Assembly: GCA_020718315.1 (NCBI GenBank)
Contig: DYSK01000090.1
Coordinates: forward strand, 1 to 8,836
Direction: 5' to 3'
Source of the DNA: Draconibacterium orientale
GTDB taxonomy: Bacteria; Bacteroidota; Bacteroidia; Bacteroidales; UBA12170
DNA length: 8,836 nt
Shown: positions 1 to 5,912 of the stretch, piece after piece
How the letters are laid out: each line of letters opens with the position of its first letter
Numbering within the stretch: position 1 is the first letter of the stretch
Notes under the pieces: model-generated
What the model saw: the letters and a program-made list of their open reading frames with translations, nothing else
What the model was told of the DNA's origin: nothing
Databases searched by the model: none
Translations under genes and position numbers: made by a program

Positions 1-130
1 ATGCAATTGCCTGCATAGTCGGTTGTAGTTATAACAGTTCCGTTGGTCAAGTCTTTTTTTGTTTTATTCCTGTTGAGTTGTAAATGTAGTCTGTTTTTTT
101 ATTGCGGGCAAAAGCTGTTTTTGGTAATTG
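1..130 (-). pseudogene. RHS/YD-repeat protein fragment, frameshifted, runs off left edge
   Basis: Read on the minus strand, about 130-61 gives a peptide with NKKTDYIYNSTGIKQKK, and after a change of frame 53-1 gives DLTNGTVITTTDYAGNC. Joined, these match the pattern of Bacteroidota RHS-repeat proteins, in which a YxYNxxG repeat is followed by a TTTTDYAGN stretch just before the RHS-associated core. RHS proteins are large secreted or surface proteins whose variable C-terminal tips are often toxins. The two halves lie in different frames. The break falls in a run of seven T (54-60), where one more T would restore a single frame. Without it the first frame stops at 47-49. The downstream part lies beyond the window edge, and upstream the similarity fades near 130, although the frame stays open to an ATG at 229. 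I call it a decayed fragment; a homopolymer sequencing error is the alternative. The family call is by motif recognition only. Confidence 0.6.
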
Positions 131-191
131 GCAAGCGTTAATAAAACGTGCGCGACGGGGTACGAAAGGCAAGAATGAATAAGAGCAATCA

Positions 192-211
192 GCAGTTGCA
201 CGATAAACTGC
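192..211. repeat. Small hairpin with overlapping direct repeat
   Basis: GCAGTT at 192-197 pairs with AACTGC at 206-211 around an 8-base loop. The octamer TGCACGAT also occurs twice, 12 bases apart (197-204 and 209-216). It lies in the non-conserved stretch between the RHS fragment and the DUF4143 fragment. Its function is unknown and it could be chance. Confidence 0.3.
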
Positions 212-284
212 ACGATTAAACATAATCACCCCTGACTTTGTTACATCAAATAAAAATACCTTGACATTTAAGAGACATCTAACA

Positions 285-300
285 GCTAATTACAATTAGC
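285..300. repeat. Perfect 16-base palindrome at the edge of the DUF4143 fragment
   Basis: GCTAATTACAATTAGC consists of two 7-base arms around a central AC. It lies directly beside the point where recognisable DUF4143 coding sequence begins. This could be an operator-like site, a recombination or deletion junction, or the tip of a lost mobile element. The sequence alone does not decide. Confidence 0.5.
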
Positions 301-612
301 AGTCACAAACCTCATTTTTGGGTGCGAGAAAAGAAACAATCAAGTGCTGAGGTGGATTTAGTAGTTCACTTTCAGGGCAAAGTAATTCCAATTGAAATCA
401 AATCCGGAAGCACAGGATCGCTTAAATCGCTTCATCAATTCATCGAGAGGAGCCCTCATCCTTATGCCGTCCGAATTTATGCCGGAAAATTTAATGTTGA
501 AAATCATACAACACCCGGTGGAAAACCTTATTTATTAATGAACTTGCCTTATTATTTGGGGACCAAAATAGCTGAGTACTTAGAATATTTTGTAAAGAAC
601 TATACATCATAA
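301..612 (+). pseudogene. C-terminal remnant of a DUF4143 ATP-binding protein
   Basis: The frame is open from just after a TAA at 280-282 and reads HFWVREKKQSSAEVDLVV, then PIEIKSG, HPYAVRIYAG and KPYLLMNLPYYLG. This is the typical end of Bacteroidota proteins that carry an N-terminal AAA ATPase domain and a C-terminal DUF4143 domain, usually about 400 residues long. Only about the last 100 residues are left. No Walker motifs and no promoter are seen upstream. The GTG at 322 falls inside the conserved block, so it is unlikely to be a true start. The spacing of Asp in AEVDL and Glu/Lys in PIEIKS resembles the D...ExK core of PD-(D/E)XK nuclease-like folds, which this domain family is thought to contain. 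The true stop (TAA, 610-612) is present, so the 5' part was probably lost by deletion or rearrangement. The cellular role of the intact family is poorly defined. Confidence 0.75.
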
Positions 613-628
613 CAAAAACATCATTTTA

Positions 629-832
629 TCAAAAGTTTGGAATTTCGTCAATATACTCCGCAACCATAAAGTAGGTTGTGCGGCGATTATCTGGAACAAG
701 TTCAAATCCGGAACCAAAAAAGATTTTAAAATCGTTATTTAACTTCCCGCTGTTTCTCATTGATTAGCCAAATAAAAAGAATACAGTACTTACAACAATC
801 AACATAAAAAAACTTACCATGTTTGTATTCAT
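629..832 (-). pseudogene. Short minus-strand coding remnant split by one in-frame stop
   Basis: On the minus strand an ATG at 832 opens a 22-residue hydrophobic segment (MVSFFMLIVVSTVFFLFG at its end) that ends at TAA 766-764. One codon later, in the same frame, an ATG at 760 opens 43 residues ending at TGA 631-629. These include FKIFFGSGFELVPDN and YFMVAEYIDEIPNF, which look protein-like in composition. Read through the stop, the whole would be a 67-codon protein with one N-terminal membrane helix and a soluble tail. I do not recognise the family. The frame also continues upstream into the rluB region, where it is a shadow. Either this is a nonsense-mutated gene end, or only the 43-residue ORF (629-760) is a real small gene. 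It converges on the DUF4143 remnant with a 16-base gap. Confidence 0.4.
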
Positions 833-874
833 CTGCAACAGAACTTCCCCTTTTCTTGTTGATTTATAGTCTGG

Positions 875-909
875 TTTGAGTTTAGAAATGCGAAAAACAA
901 TTACCTTTG
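875..909 (+). promoter_or_regulatory. Bacteroidota-type promoter for the pseudouridine synthase gene
   Basis: An exact TAnnTTTG -7 element (TACCTTTG, 902-909) has a TTTG -33 element at 875-878, 27 bases upstream start to start, close to the Bacteroidota consensus spacing. The start codon follows at 929, leaving a short leader of roughly 13 bases if transcription begins about 7 bases after the -7 box. Confidence 0.65.
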
Positions 910-928
910 CAATCTTAAAATTAACAAG

Positions 929-1741
929 ATGATGAACGAAAACCAAGCCAGAGGCGAAAAACCAAAGCGCAAAAGACTGCGTGTAGATGCCTCCAAGATT
1001 AAGGAGCAAACACAACGCAAAGAAGAAGAATTTATTCGACTCAATAAATACATGGCCCATTCGGGCGTGTGTTCTCGTCGCGAAGCCGATAAACTCATTT
1101 CTTCAGGTCAAGTGAAGGTGAATGGACAGCTCGTTACCGAATTGGGATTTAAAGTGAAAGAAAGCGATCGGATTGAATACGGAAATAAAGTACTTCATCG
1201 GGAGCGTTTGGTGTATGTTTTGCTCAATAAGCCCAAAGGATTTATCACTTCTCTGGACGATCCTTTTGAACGAAAAACGGTGATGTCGTTGGTGGAAAAC
1301 GCGGTACAAGAACGAATTTATCCGGTTGGCCGACTCGACCGAAATACCACCGGTTTGCTTTTGTTTACGAACGATGGAGAAATGACCAAAAAACTCACTC
1401 ATCCAAGTCATAAAATCAAAAAGATTTACCATGTTGTCTTAGACAAAGCCTTGACAAAACAACATTTTACAACTATTTTGGAAGGAATTGAATTGGAAGA
1501 CGGCCTTATAATCCCCGACGATTTGGCTTATGTCGAAAATACCGAAAACAGAAAAGAAATAGGCATCGAAATCCATTCCGGAAGAAACCGAATCGTACGC
1601 CGAATATTTGAACATCTGGGTTACGAAATCGTGAAACTCGATAGAGTCATTCTTGGTGGATTAACAAAAAAAGATTTATCTCGCGGAAACTGGCGTTATC
1701 TCTTGCCGGCCGAAATAAATATGCTGAAAATGCTTTCTTAA
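929..1741 (+). CDS. rluB: rRNA pseudouridine synthase, RluB/RsuA family
   Basis: The 270-residue protein isomerises a specific uridine in ribosomal RNA to pseudouridine. Residues 1-34 are a charged Lys/Arg-rich extension, common in Bacteroidota members. Residues 35-82 form an S4 RNA-binding domain (IRLNKYMAHSGVCSRREAD, then VKVNGQLV). The catalytic domain follows from about 95, with LLNKPKG at 98-104 and the family motif GRLDRNTTGLLL holding the catalytic Asp137. RNRIVRRIFEHLGYEIVKLDR is the conserved RsuA/RluB C-terminal block. Length fits the family. ATG 929 and ATG 932 are both possible starts; 929 is taken because the promoter lies just upstream of both. In E. coli, RluB modifies U2605 of 23S rRNA and RsuA modifies U516 of 16S rRNA. 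Which site this one uses cannot be read from the sequence, so the symbol is by family. It appears to be a single-gene transcript. Confidence 0.92.
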   Translation: MMNENQARGEKPKRKRLRVDASKIKEQTQRKEEEFIRLNKYMAHSGVCSRREADKLISSGQVKVNGQLVTELGFKVKESDRIEYGNKVLHRERLVYVLLNKPKGFITSLDDPFERKTVMSLVENAVQERIYPVGRLDRNTTGLLLFTNDGEMTKKLTHPSHKIKKIYHVVLDKALTKQHFTTILEGIELEDGLIIPDDLAYVENTENRKEIGIEIHSGRNRIVRRIFEHLGYEIVKLDRVILGGLTKKDLSRGNWRYLLPAEINMLKMLS

Positions 1742-1742
1742 T

Positions 1743-1887
1743 ACCGATTTTTTGTTGGTCTTAATAGCCATTGCGATGGCAATTTATGCTTAGCGATGAA
1801 ACGGACTTTAGCCCAAAATGGATTTCTCTGAAAATAGTTGCTGTAATTCTTATCAATTCCGGCATTATTTTCTTTCTAATTGGATAA
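1743..1887 (+). pseudogene. Frameshifted remnant of a small two-helix membrane protein
   Basis: Just after the rluB stop, one frame (1743-1790) reads TDFLLVLIAIAMAIYA and then hits TAG at 1791-1793. An overlapping frame with an ATG at 1786 reads MLSDETDFSPKWISLK and then a hydrophobic stretch ending INSGIIFFLIG, with TAA at 1885-1887. Joined by a shift near 1788, they give a compact protein of two membrane helices linked by a polar loop, about 48 residues. That is what a small inner-membrane protein looks like. The second part alone could be a 33-residue ORF. I do not recognise a family and see no clear start for the first part. Decayed gene, small real ORF and chance are all possible. Confidence 0.35.
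1763..1784 (+). terminator. Hairpin downstream of rluB, possible terminator
   Basis: GCCAT (1767-1771) and ATGGC (1776-1780) form a perfect 5-base stem with a TGCG loop. Beyond an A-A mismatch, AAT and ATT extend it. It starts 22 bases after the rluB stop. What follows (ATTTATGCTT) is T-rich but not a proper T tract, so intrinsic termination is uncertain. It overlaps the putative membrane-protein remnant. Confidence 0.3.
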
Positions 1888-2004
1888 TTCCGAATGAATG
1901 CAGAAAGTCATTTTCGTTCCAATTCTTAAAAAAATCTTAAAGAATTTCGGTAAACCCTTAACAAAATTTAACGACGCTAATTTCTTCAAATCCATTTAGC
2001 CGTC

Positions 2005-2012
2005 TATCTTTG
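2005..2012 (+). promoter_or_regulatory. -7 element (TATCTTTG) of the bat operon promoter
   Basis: This is an exact TAnnTTTG match 18 bases before the ATG at 2031. No good TTTG -33 box is seen at the expected distance; TTTC at 1981-1984 is the nearest. The position implies that transcription starts around 2018-2020, which favours the ATG at 2031 over the upstream in-frame TTG at 2010, which lies inside this element. The 117 bases upstream (1888-2004) are AT-rich with a weak 7-base inverted repeat (1921-1927 and 1940-1946) and no other recognised feature. Confidence 0.6.
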
Positions 2013-2030
2013 CGCATAAATTTTAAAATT

Positions 2031-3023
2031 ATGATGCAAACAGATATTCGTGAATTGAATGAACGTATTCGATTAGAGAGTATGTTTATTGAAGTACTTA
2101 CCAAAGAAATGGATAAAGTTATTGTTGGCCAAAAACACATGACTGAAAGCTTGTTGATTGGTTTGTTGTCGAACGGTCATATTTTACTTGAAGGAGTTCC
2201 GGGATTGGCCAAAACGCTTGCCATTACAACATTGTCAAAAGCCATTGATTCCAAATTCAGTCGGATTCAATTTACTCCCGATCTTCTGCCAGCCGACTTA
2301 ATCGGAACACTGATTTATTCGCAAAAGAAAGAAGAGTTTCAAATAAAAAAAGGACCTATTTTCGCCAACTTTGTATTGGCCGATGAAATCAACCGTTCTC
2401 CTGCAAAAGTGCAAAGTGCGTTGTTGGAAGCCATGCAAGAACGTCAAGTTACAATTGGTGAAGAAACCTATAAATTGCCCGATCCGTTTTTGGTTATGGC
2501 TACTCAAAATCCGATTGAACAAGAAGGAACTTATCCATTGCCCGAAGCGCAAGTGGACCGTTTTATGCTGAAAGTGGTGATCACGTATCCAAAACAAGAC
2601 GAAGAAATCCTTATTTTGAGACAGAATATCCAAAATACGTTTGCGAAAATTGATGCAGTTGTAAAACCAGCAGACATTATCCGCGCACGTGAAGTGGTAC
2701 GTGAAGTGTATATGGATGAGAAAATAGAAAAATACATCACCGATATTGTTTTTGCTTCGCGCTATCCCGAAAAATATAAGCTGGCAAAATTGCAAGGATT
2801 TATCGCCTTTGGCGGATCGCCAAGAGCAAGTATCAGCTTGGCATTGGCAGCAAAAGCATTCGCTTTTATCAAACGCAGAGGCTATGTAGTTCCGGAAGAT
2901 ATTCGCGCGGTGGCTCATGATGTGTTGCGCCACAGAATAGGATTGACCTACGAAGCAGAAGCCGAAAATATCACCACAGAAGATATCATCAATGATATAT
3001 TGAACACGGTTGAGGTTCCATAG
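2031..3023 (+). CDS. MoxR-family AAA+ ATPase
   Basis: The 330-residue cytoplasmic AAA+ ATPase belongs to the MoxR class. It has Walker A GVPGLAKT (55-62), Walker B VLADEIN (D118, E119), the MoxR signature SALLEAMQERQVTIG, sensor 1 in ATQNPIEQEGTYPLPEAQ (N160), a candidate arginine finger at VDRF (R177), and sensor 2 in GGSPRAS near residue 263. A helical lid domain fills the C-terminus. Length is typical. MoxR ATPases act with VWA-domain partners as chaperone-like remodelers in assembly or cofactor insertion of protein complexes. Here the partners are encoded directly downstream (DUF58, BatA, BatB). A TTG at 2010 would add seven residues, but it lies in the -7 promoter box, so the ATG-ATG pair at 2031 is preferred. 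It is the first gene of the bat cluster, and its start has no Shine-Dalgarno, as usual in this phylum. Confidence 0.95.
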   Translation: MMQTDIRELNERIRLESMFIEVLTKEMDKVIVGQKHMTESLLIGLLSNGHILLEGVPGLAKTLAITTLSKAIDSKFSRIQFTPDLLPADLIGTLIYSQKKEEFQIKKGPIFANFVLADEINRSPAKVQSALLEAMQERQVTIGEETYKLPDPFLVMATQNPIEQEGTYPLPEAQVDRFMLKVVITYPKQDEEILILRQNIQNTFAKIDAVVKPADIIRAREVVREVYMDEKIEKYITDIVFASRYPEKYKLAKLQGFIAFGGSPRASISLALAAKAFAFIKRRGYVVPEDIRAVAHDVLRHRIGLTYEAEAENITTEDIINDILNTVEVP

Positions 3024-3096
3024 AAACACTTTATTCTTTTCAATTTGGATAGAAAAAAGTTATTGGAAATATTTATCTTAATTAACGAACACGAGC

Positions 3097-3972
3097 GTGA
3101 CAGCAAAAGAGATATTCAAAAAAGTAAGGAAAATCGAAATAAAAACGCGTGGTTTGTCTCGTCAGGTTTTTTCGGGACAATATCACTCTGTTTTTAAGGG
3201 GCGAGGAATGGCTTTCAGTGAAGTGCGCGAATATCAATATGGCGATGATGTGCGTGCGATCGATTGGAATGTTACAGCACGGTTTAATAAACCATTTATC
3301 AAAGTTTTTGAAGAAGAACGTGAACTGACTGTAATGCTTTTGATTGATGTGAGCGGATCAAATAATTTTGGTACAAACACCAATTTCAAACTCGATGTGA
3401 TTACAGAAATTGCAGCTGTTTTGGCTTTTTCGGCCATTCAAAACAACGATAAAGTAGGGGTTATCTTTTTCAGCGATAAGATTGAAAAATTTATTCCTCC
3501 CAAAAAAGGCAGCACTCATATATTGCGAATTATCCGCGAACTGGTCGATTTTAAAGCAGACAATTCTGGAACAAATATTTCGGAAGCATTGAAATTTTTA
3601 ACCAATGCCATTAAAAAACGTTGCACTGCCTTTTTGCTTTCCGATTTTATGGACGAATCCTATTCCGATGCGTTAAAAATTGCCGGAAATAAACACGATC
3701 TGATGGCCATTCGCGTGAGCGACGAACGCGAAAACAGCATACCAAATGTAGGAATGCTCCAAATAAAAGATGCCGAATCAGGACAAAGTATGTGGGTAGA
3801 CACTTCTAGCAAAGAAGTTCGAGATCACTTTTCGAACCAAGCCAATCAATTTGCGCTTAAAATTCGCGATGTTGTGAAAAAAAGCGGTGTTGACTTAGCA
3901 GAAATTTCCACAGGCCAAGATTATGTGGTTCCCTTGATGAAAATGTTTAAAAAACGGGAGGGAAGAGCATGA
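3097..3972 (+). CDS. DUF58 / VWA-like protein, MoxR partner
   Basis: The 291-residue protein has no membrane helix. The N-terminal block holds the DUF58 signature GRGMAFSEVREYQYGDDVRAIDWNVTAR (35-62), followed by VFEEERELTVMLLIDVSGS. A VWA-like domain follows, with a complete metal-ion-dependent adhesion site: D84-x-S86-x-S88, T159 in SGTN, and D183 in LLSDFMD. DUF58 proteins are almost always encoded beside a MoxR ATPase and are thought to be its adaptor or client-binding partner. The GTG at 3097 is the only usable start: the frame has a TAA at 3079-3081, and no ATG, TTG or other GTG lies in between. The gene sits 73 bases after the ATPase gene, one of the two larger gaps in the cluster. Its stop overlaps the next start by four bases (ATGA). 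Confidence 0.93.
   Translation: MTAKEIFKKVRKIEIKTRGLSRQVFSGQYHSVFKGRGMAFSEVREYQYGDDVRAIDWNVTARFNKPFIKVFEEERELTVMLLIDVSGSNNFGTNTNFKLDVITEIAAVLAFSAIQNNDKVGVIFFSDKIEKFIPPKKGSTHILRIIRELVDFKADNSGTNISEALKFLTNAIKKRCTAFLLSDFMDESYSDALKIAGNKHDLMAIRVSDERENSIPNVGMLQIKDAESGQSMWVDTSSKEVRDHFSNQANQFALKIRDVVKKSGVDLAEISTGQDYVVPLMKMFKKREGRA
3956..3961 (+). promoter_or_regulatory. Shine-Dalgarno-like GGGAGG before the 3969 start
   Basis: GGGAGG lies 7 bases before the ATG at 3969, inside the last codons of the DUF58 gene. It could help re-initiation at the ATGA overlap. Shine-Dalgarno sequences are generally rare and weakly used in Bacteroidota, so its role is uncertain. Confidence 0.35.
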
Positions 3973-4916
3973 TAAAAAAATGGCTGGCTATCTTTTCTTT
4001 TAGTCTTTTCTCAATCGCTCTTTTGGCACAAGAAGTGAAAGTGAAAATCGACACCAATGCTATTTTGATTGGTCAACAACTTCAGGTGGACATTGATTTT
4101 ACTTTTCCTTCGAATTTGCAAGGATTTTTTCCTCATTTGCCCGATTCGCTTGGTCCAAATCTGGAAGTTGTTGCAAAAACAAAAATCGACACCAGCGAAA
4201 AAAAAGGAATCACAAACTTTCATCAGCAATTGAAAGTTACGGCTTTCGATAGCGGCTATTTTGTGTTGCCGGCTTTTTCGTTTGGATACAAAAACAGTGG
4301 CGATACCAATTTAAGTATTCTTGTTTCGGATCCGCGACTGATAAGTGTTTTTACTGTCGCCGCCGACACAACAAAACCCATCAAACCCATTGTTGGTCCA
4401 TTGCCCGAACCTTATACCATTATGGAATTTCTGCCTTGGATAATTCTGGCATTGGCAATTGGAGCACTCCTTTTTGTTGCTTTTTATTTTTATCGTAAGC
4501 GGAAGAAAAGACCTTTATTCAAAAAAGCAGAACAACAACTTCCTGCGCACGAAAAAGCTTTGGACGATTTGGCGCGTTTACGATTGAAAAAATTGTGGCA
4601 AGCCGGAAAAGTGAAAGAATACTATACCGAATTGTCCGATATTCTACGAATTTATATAGAAGAACGCTTTCAAGTGGCTGCCGTTGAAATGACTACTTCG
4701 GAAATTGTCGAAGGTTTGAGCAGTCATCAAATTAATGATCAAGCAATGCAAAAACTCAAATCCAGTCTTGAACTCTCGGATTTGGTGAAATTTGCAAAAG
4801 CCAATCCTGTTGCCTTAGAAAACGATACTTGCTTAAATCAAGGAATCGATTTTGTAAACGAAACCAAGCAGTTGGAAGTGGAAACAAAAATAGAGGAGGT
4901 GAAAAATGTGGAATAA
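3969..4916 (+). CDS. Membrane-anchored BatD-like/DUF4381-like protein of the bat cluster
   Basis: The 315-residue protein has a signal peptide (1-20, likely cut in LLA/QEV). Its exported domain of about 130 residues is beta-rich, with the GQQLQVDIDF pattern and a FDSGYFVLPAFSF strand as in BatD-type ectodomains. One membrane helix follows (about 154-175), then a basic stop-transfer RKRKKR. The cytoplasmic tail carries the DUF4381-like pattern LKKLWQAGKVKEYYTELSDI, RIYIEERF and MTTSEIVEGL (206-250). The Pro-rich linker KPIKPIVGPLPEP joins ectodomain and helix. The start overlaps the DUF58 stop (ATGA), and the end overlaps batA by 11 bases, which implies tightly coupled expression. A gene in this slot is usual in Bacteroidota bat clusters but has no agreed name. 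I infer that it links the cytoplasmic DUF58/MoxR side to the periplasmic Bat proteins. Domain names are from pattern recall, not a search. Confidence 0.85.
   Translation: MIKKWLAIFSFSLFSIALLAQEVKVKIDTNAILIGQQLQVDIDFTFPSNLQGFFPHLPDSLGPNLEVVAKTKIDTSEKKGITNFHQQLKVTAFDSGYFVLPAFSFGYKNSGDTNLSILVSDPRLISVFTVAADTTKPIKPIVGPLPEPYTIMEFLPWIILALAIGALLFVAFYFYRKRKKRPLFKKAEQQLPAHEKALDDLARLRLKKLWQAGKVKEYYTELSDILRIYIEERFQVAAVEMTTSEIVEGLSSHQINDQAMQKLKSSLELSDLVKFAKANPVALENDTCLNQGIDFVNETKQLEVETKIEEVKNVE
4894..4902 (+). promoter_or_regulatory. Strong Shine-Dalgarno (AGGAGGTGA) before batA
   Basis: AGGAGGTGA matches the canonical anti-Shine-Dalgarno over nine bases, with GGAGGT ending 5 bases before the ATG at 4906. 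It lies in the Glu-Glu-Val-Lys codons near the end of the upstream gene. A match this strong is unusual in this phylum and supports the batA start. Confidence 0.55.
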
Positions 4917-5901
4917 CTTCAATTTCGTAAACCCCGAATTTTTTTACATCTTGTTGAGCATCCCCATTTTTGTTGTTTGGTATTGGTTTCGACACAAACA
5001 AAATTATGCGCAAATGCGTTTTTCGGGATTGAGTCGGTTGAAAGACACACCAAAAACAATTCGTCAACGCTTAATTCATTTGCCTTTTGTATTGAAAATG
5101 ATTATCTTAGCTTTGCTTGTTGTGGTTTTGACTCGCCCGCAAAGTACGGCAAAGCAACAAAATACATCCGTTAAAGGAATTGATATTGTGATGGCACTCG
5201 ACGTTTCGGGAAGTATGTTGGCGCAAGATTTAAAACCCGATCGGCTGGAAGCTTCTAAAAAAGTAGCCATCGATTTTATCGAAGGCCGATCGAATGATCG
5301 GGTAGGTTTGGTTATATTTTCCGGCGAAGCCTTTACACAATGTCCACTCACCACCGATCATCAAGTGTTAAAAACGCTGTTCGACGATGTAAAAAGTGGC
5401 ATGATCGAAGACGGAACGGCCATTGGTGATGGATTGGCTACTGCTTTGGCACGATTGAAAGACAGTCAGGCCGTTACAAAAGTAATTATTTTGCTCACCG
5501 ACGGAATCAACAATATGGGTTCGCTCGATGCTTCTTCTGCCGCCGAAATTGCCAAATTATATGGGATTCGCGTTTACACCATTGGTGTTGGAACAATTGG
5601 AACGGCACCTTATCCCGTTCAAACTCCTTTTGGTATTGAATTACGACCGATGGAAGTGAAAATTGATGAACCGCTGCTCAAGCAAATTGCGGCCACCACC
5701 GACGGGAAATATTTTAGAGCTACGAGCAATCAAAAACTGCAAGAAATTTATAAAGAAATTGACGAATTGGAAAAATCAAAAATAGATGTTACGGTATTTA
5801 GCCAGAAAAAAGAAGAATTTAAGCCGTATGCTTTGGCTGCCTTAGGCTTCTTTATTTTCTTGCTTTTATTCAAATACCTCTATCTAAAAACCATTCCTTA
5901 A
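4906..5901 (+). CDS. batA: BatA, VWA-domain inner-membrane protein
   Basis: The 331-residue protein has two N-terminal membrane helices (about 12-28 and 60-76), a VWA domain facing away from them (about 90-290) and a C-terminal helix (about 304-326). The metal site is complete: DVSGSM (D99, S101, S103), T171 in DGTAIG and D199 in LLTDG. DRVGLVIFSGEAFTQCPLTTD is the typical BatA/BatB block. VWA domains bind protein partners through a metal ion, and with MoxR they are thought to drive assembly or maturation of client complexes at the membrane. Cluster position (after MoxR, DUF58 and the DUF4381-like gene, before a second VWA gene) supports BatA. Its start overlaps the previous gene by 11 bases and has the strong Shine-Dalgarno at 4894-4902. 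Length fits the family. Confidence 0.93.
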   Translation: MWNNFNFVNPEFFYILLSIPIFVVWYWFRHKQNYAQMRFSGLSRLKDTPKTIRQRLIHLPFVLKMIILALLVVVLTRPQSTAKQQNTSVKGIDIVMALDVSGSMLAQDLKPDRLEASKKVAIDFIEGRSNDRVGLVIFSGEAFTQCPLTTDHQVLKTLFDDVKSGMIEDGTAIGDGLATALARLKDSQAVTKVIILLTDGINNMGSLDASSAAEIAKLYGIRVYTIGVGTIGTAPYPVQTPFGIELRPMEVKIDEPLLKQIAATTDGKYFRATSNQKLQEIYKEIDELEKSKIDVTVFSQKKEEFKPYALAALGFFIFLLLFKYLYLKTIP

Positions 5902-5912
5902 TTGTTCAGACT

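Noticed and set aside
131..229. Minus-strand open frame upstream of the RHS-like part, ATG at 229
   Set aside because: The Arg/Pro/Cys-rich peptide has no RHS pattern and no start signal. It is left as open frame of unknown meaning rather than called as a gene.
833..1098. Minus-strand open frames over the start of rluB
   Set aside because: They lie opposite a strongly supported gene; only the tail below 832 has independent coding character.
1921..1946. AATTCTT/AAGAATT inverted repeat upstream of the operon
   Set aside because: It is an AT-only-type 7-base stem with a 12-base loop in AT-rich DNA, easily found by chance.
2298..3029. 243-residue minus-strand open frame opposite the MoxR gene
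   Set aside because: It is Phe/Cys/His-rich, without recognisable domains, and entirely antisense to a canonical AAA+ gene.
3024..3096. Possible promoter before the DUF58 gene (TTTG 3044-3047, TATCTTAA 3074-3081)
   Set aside because: The -7 box lacks the TTTG ending and the spacing is too long; read-through from the MoxR promoter is simpler.
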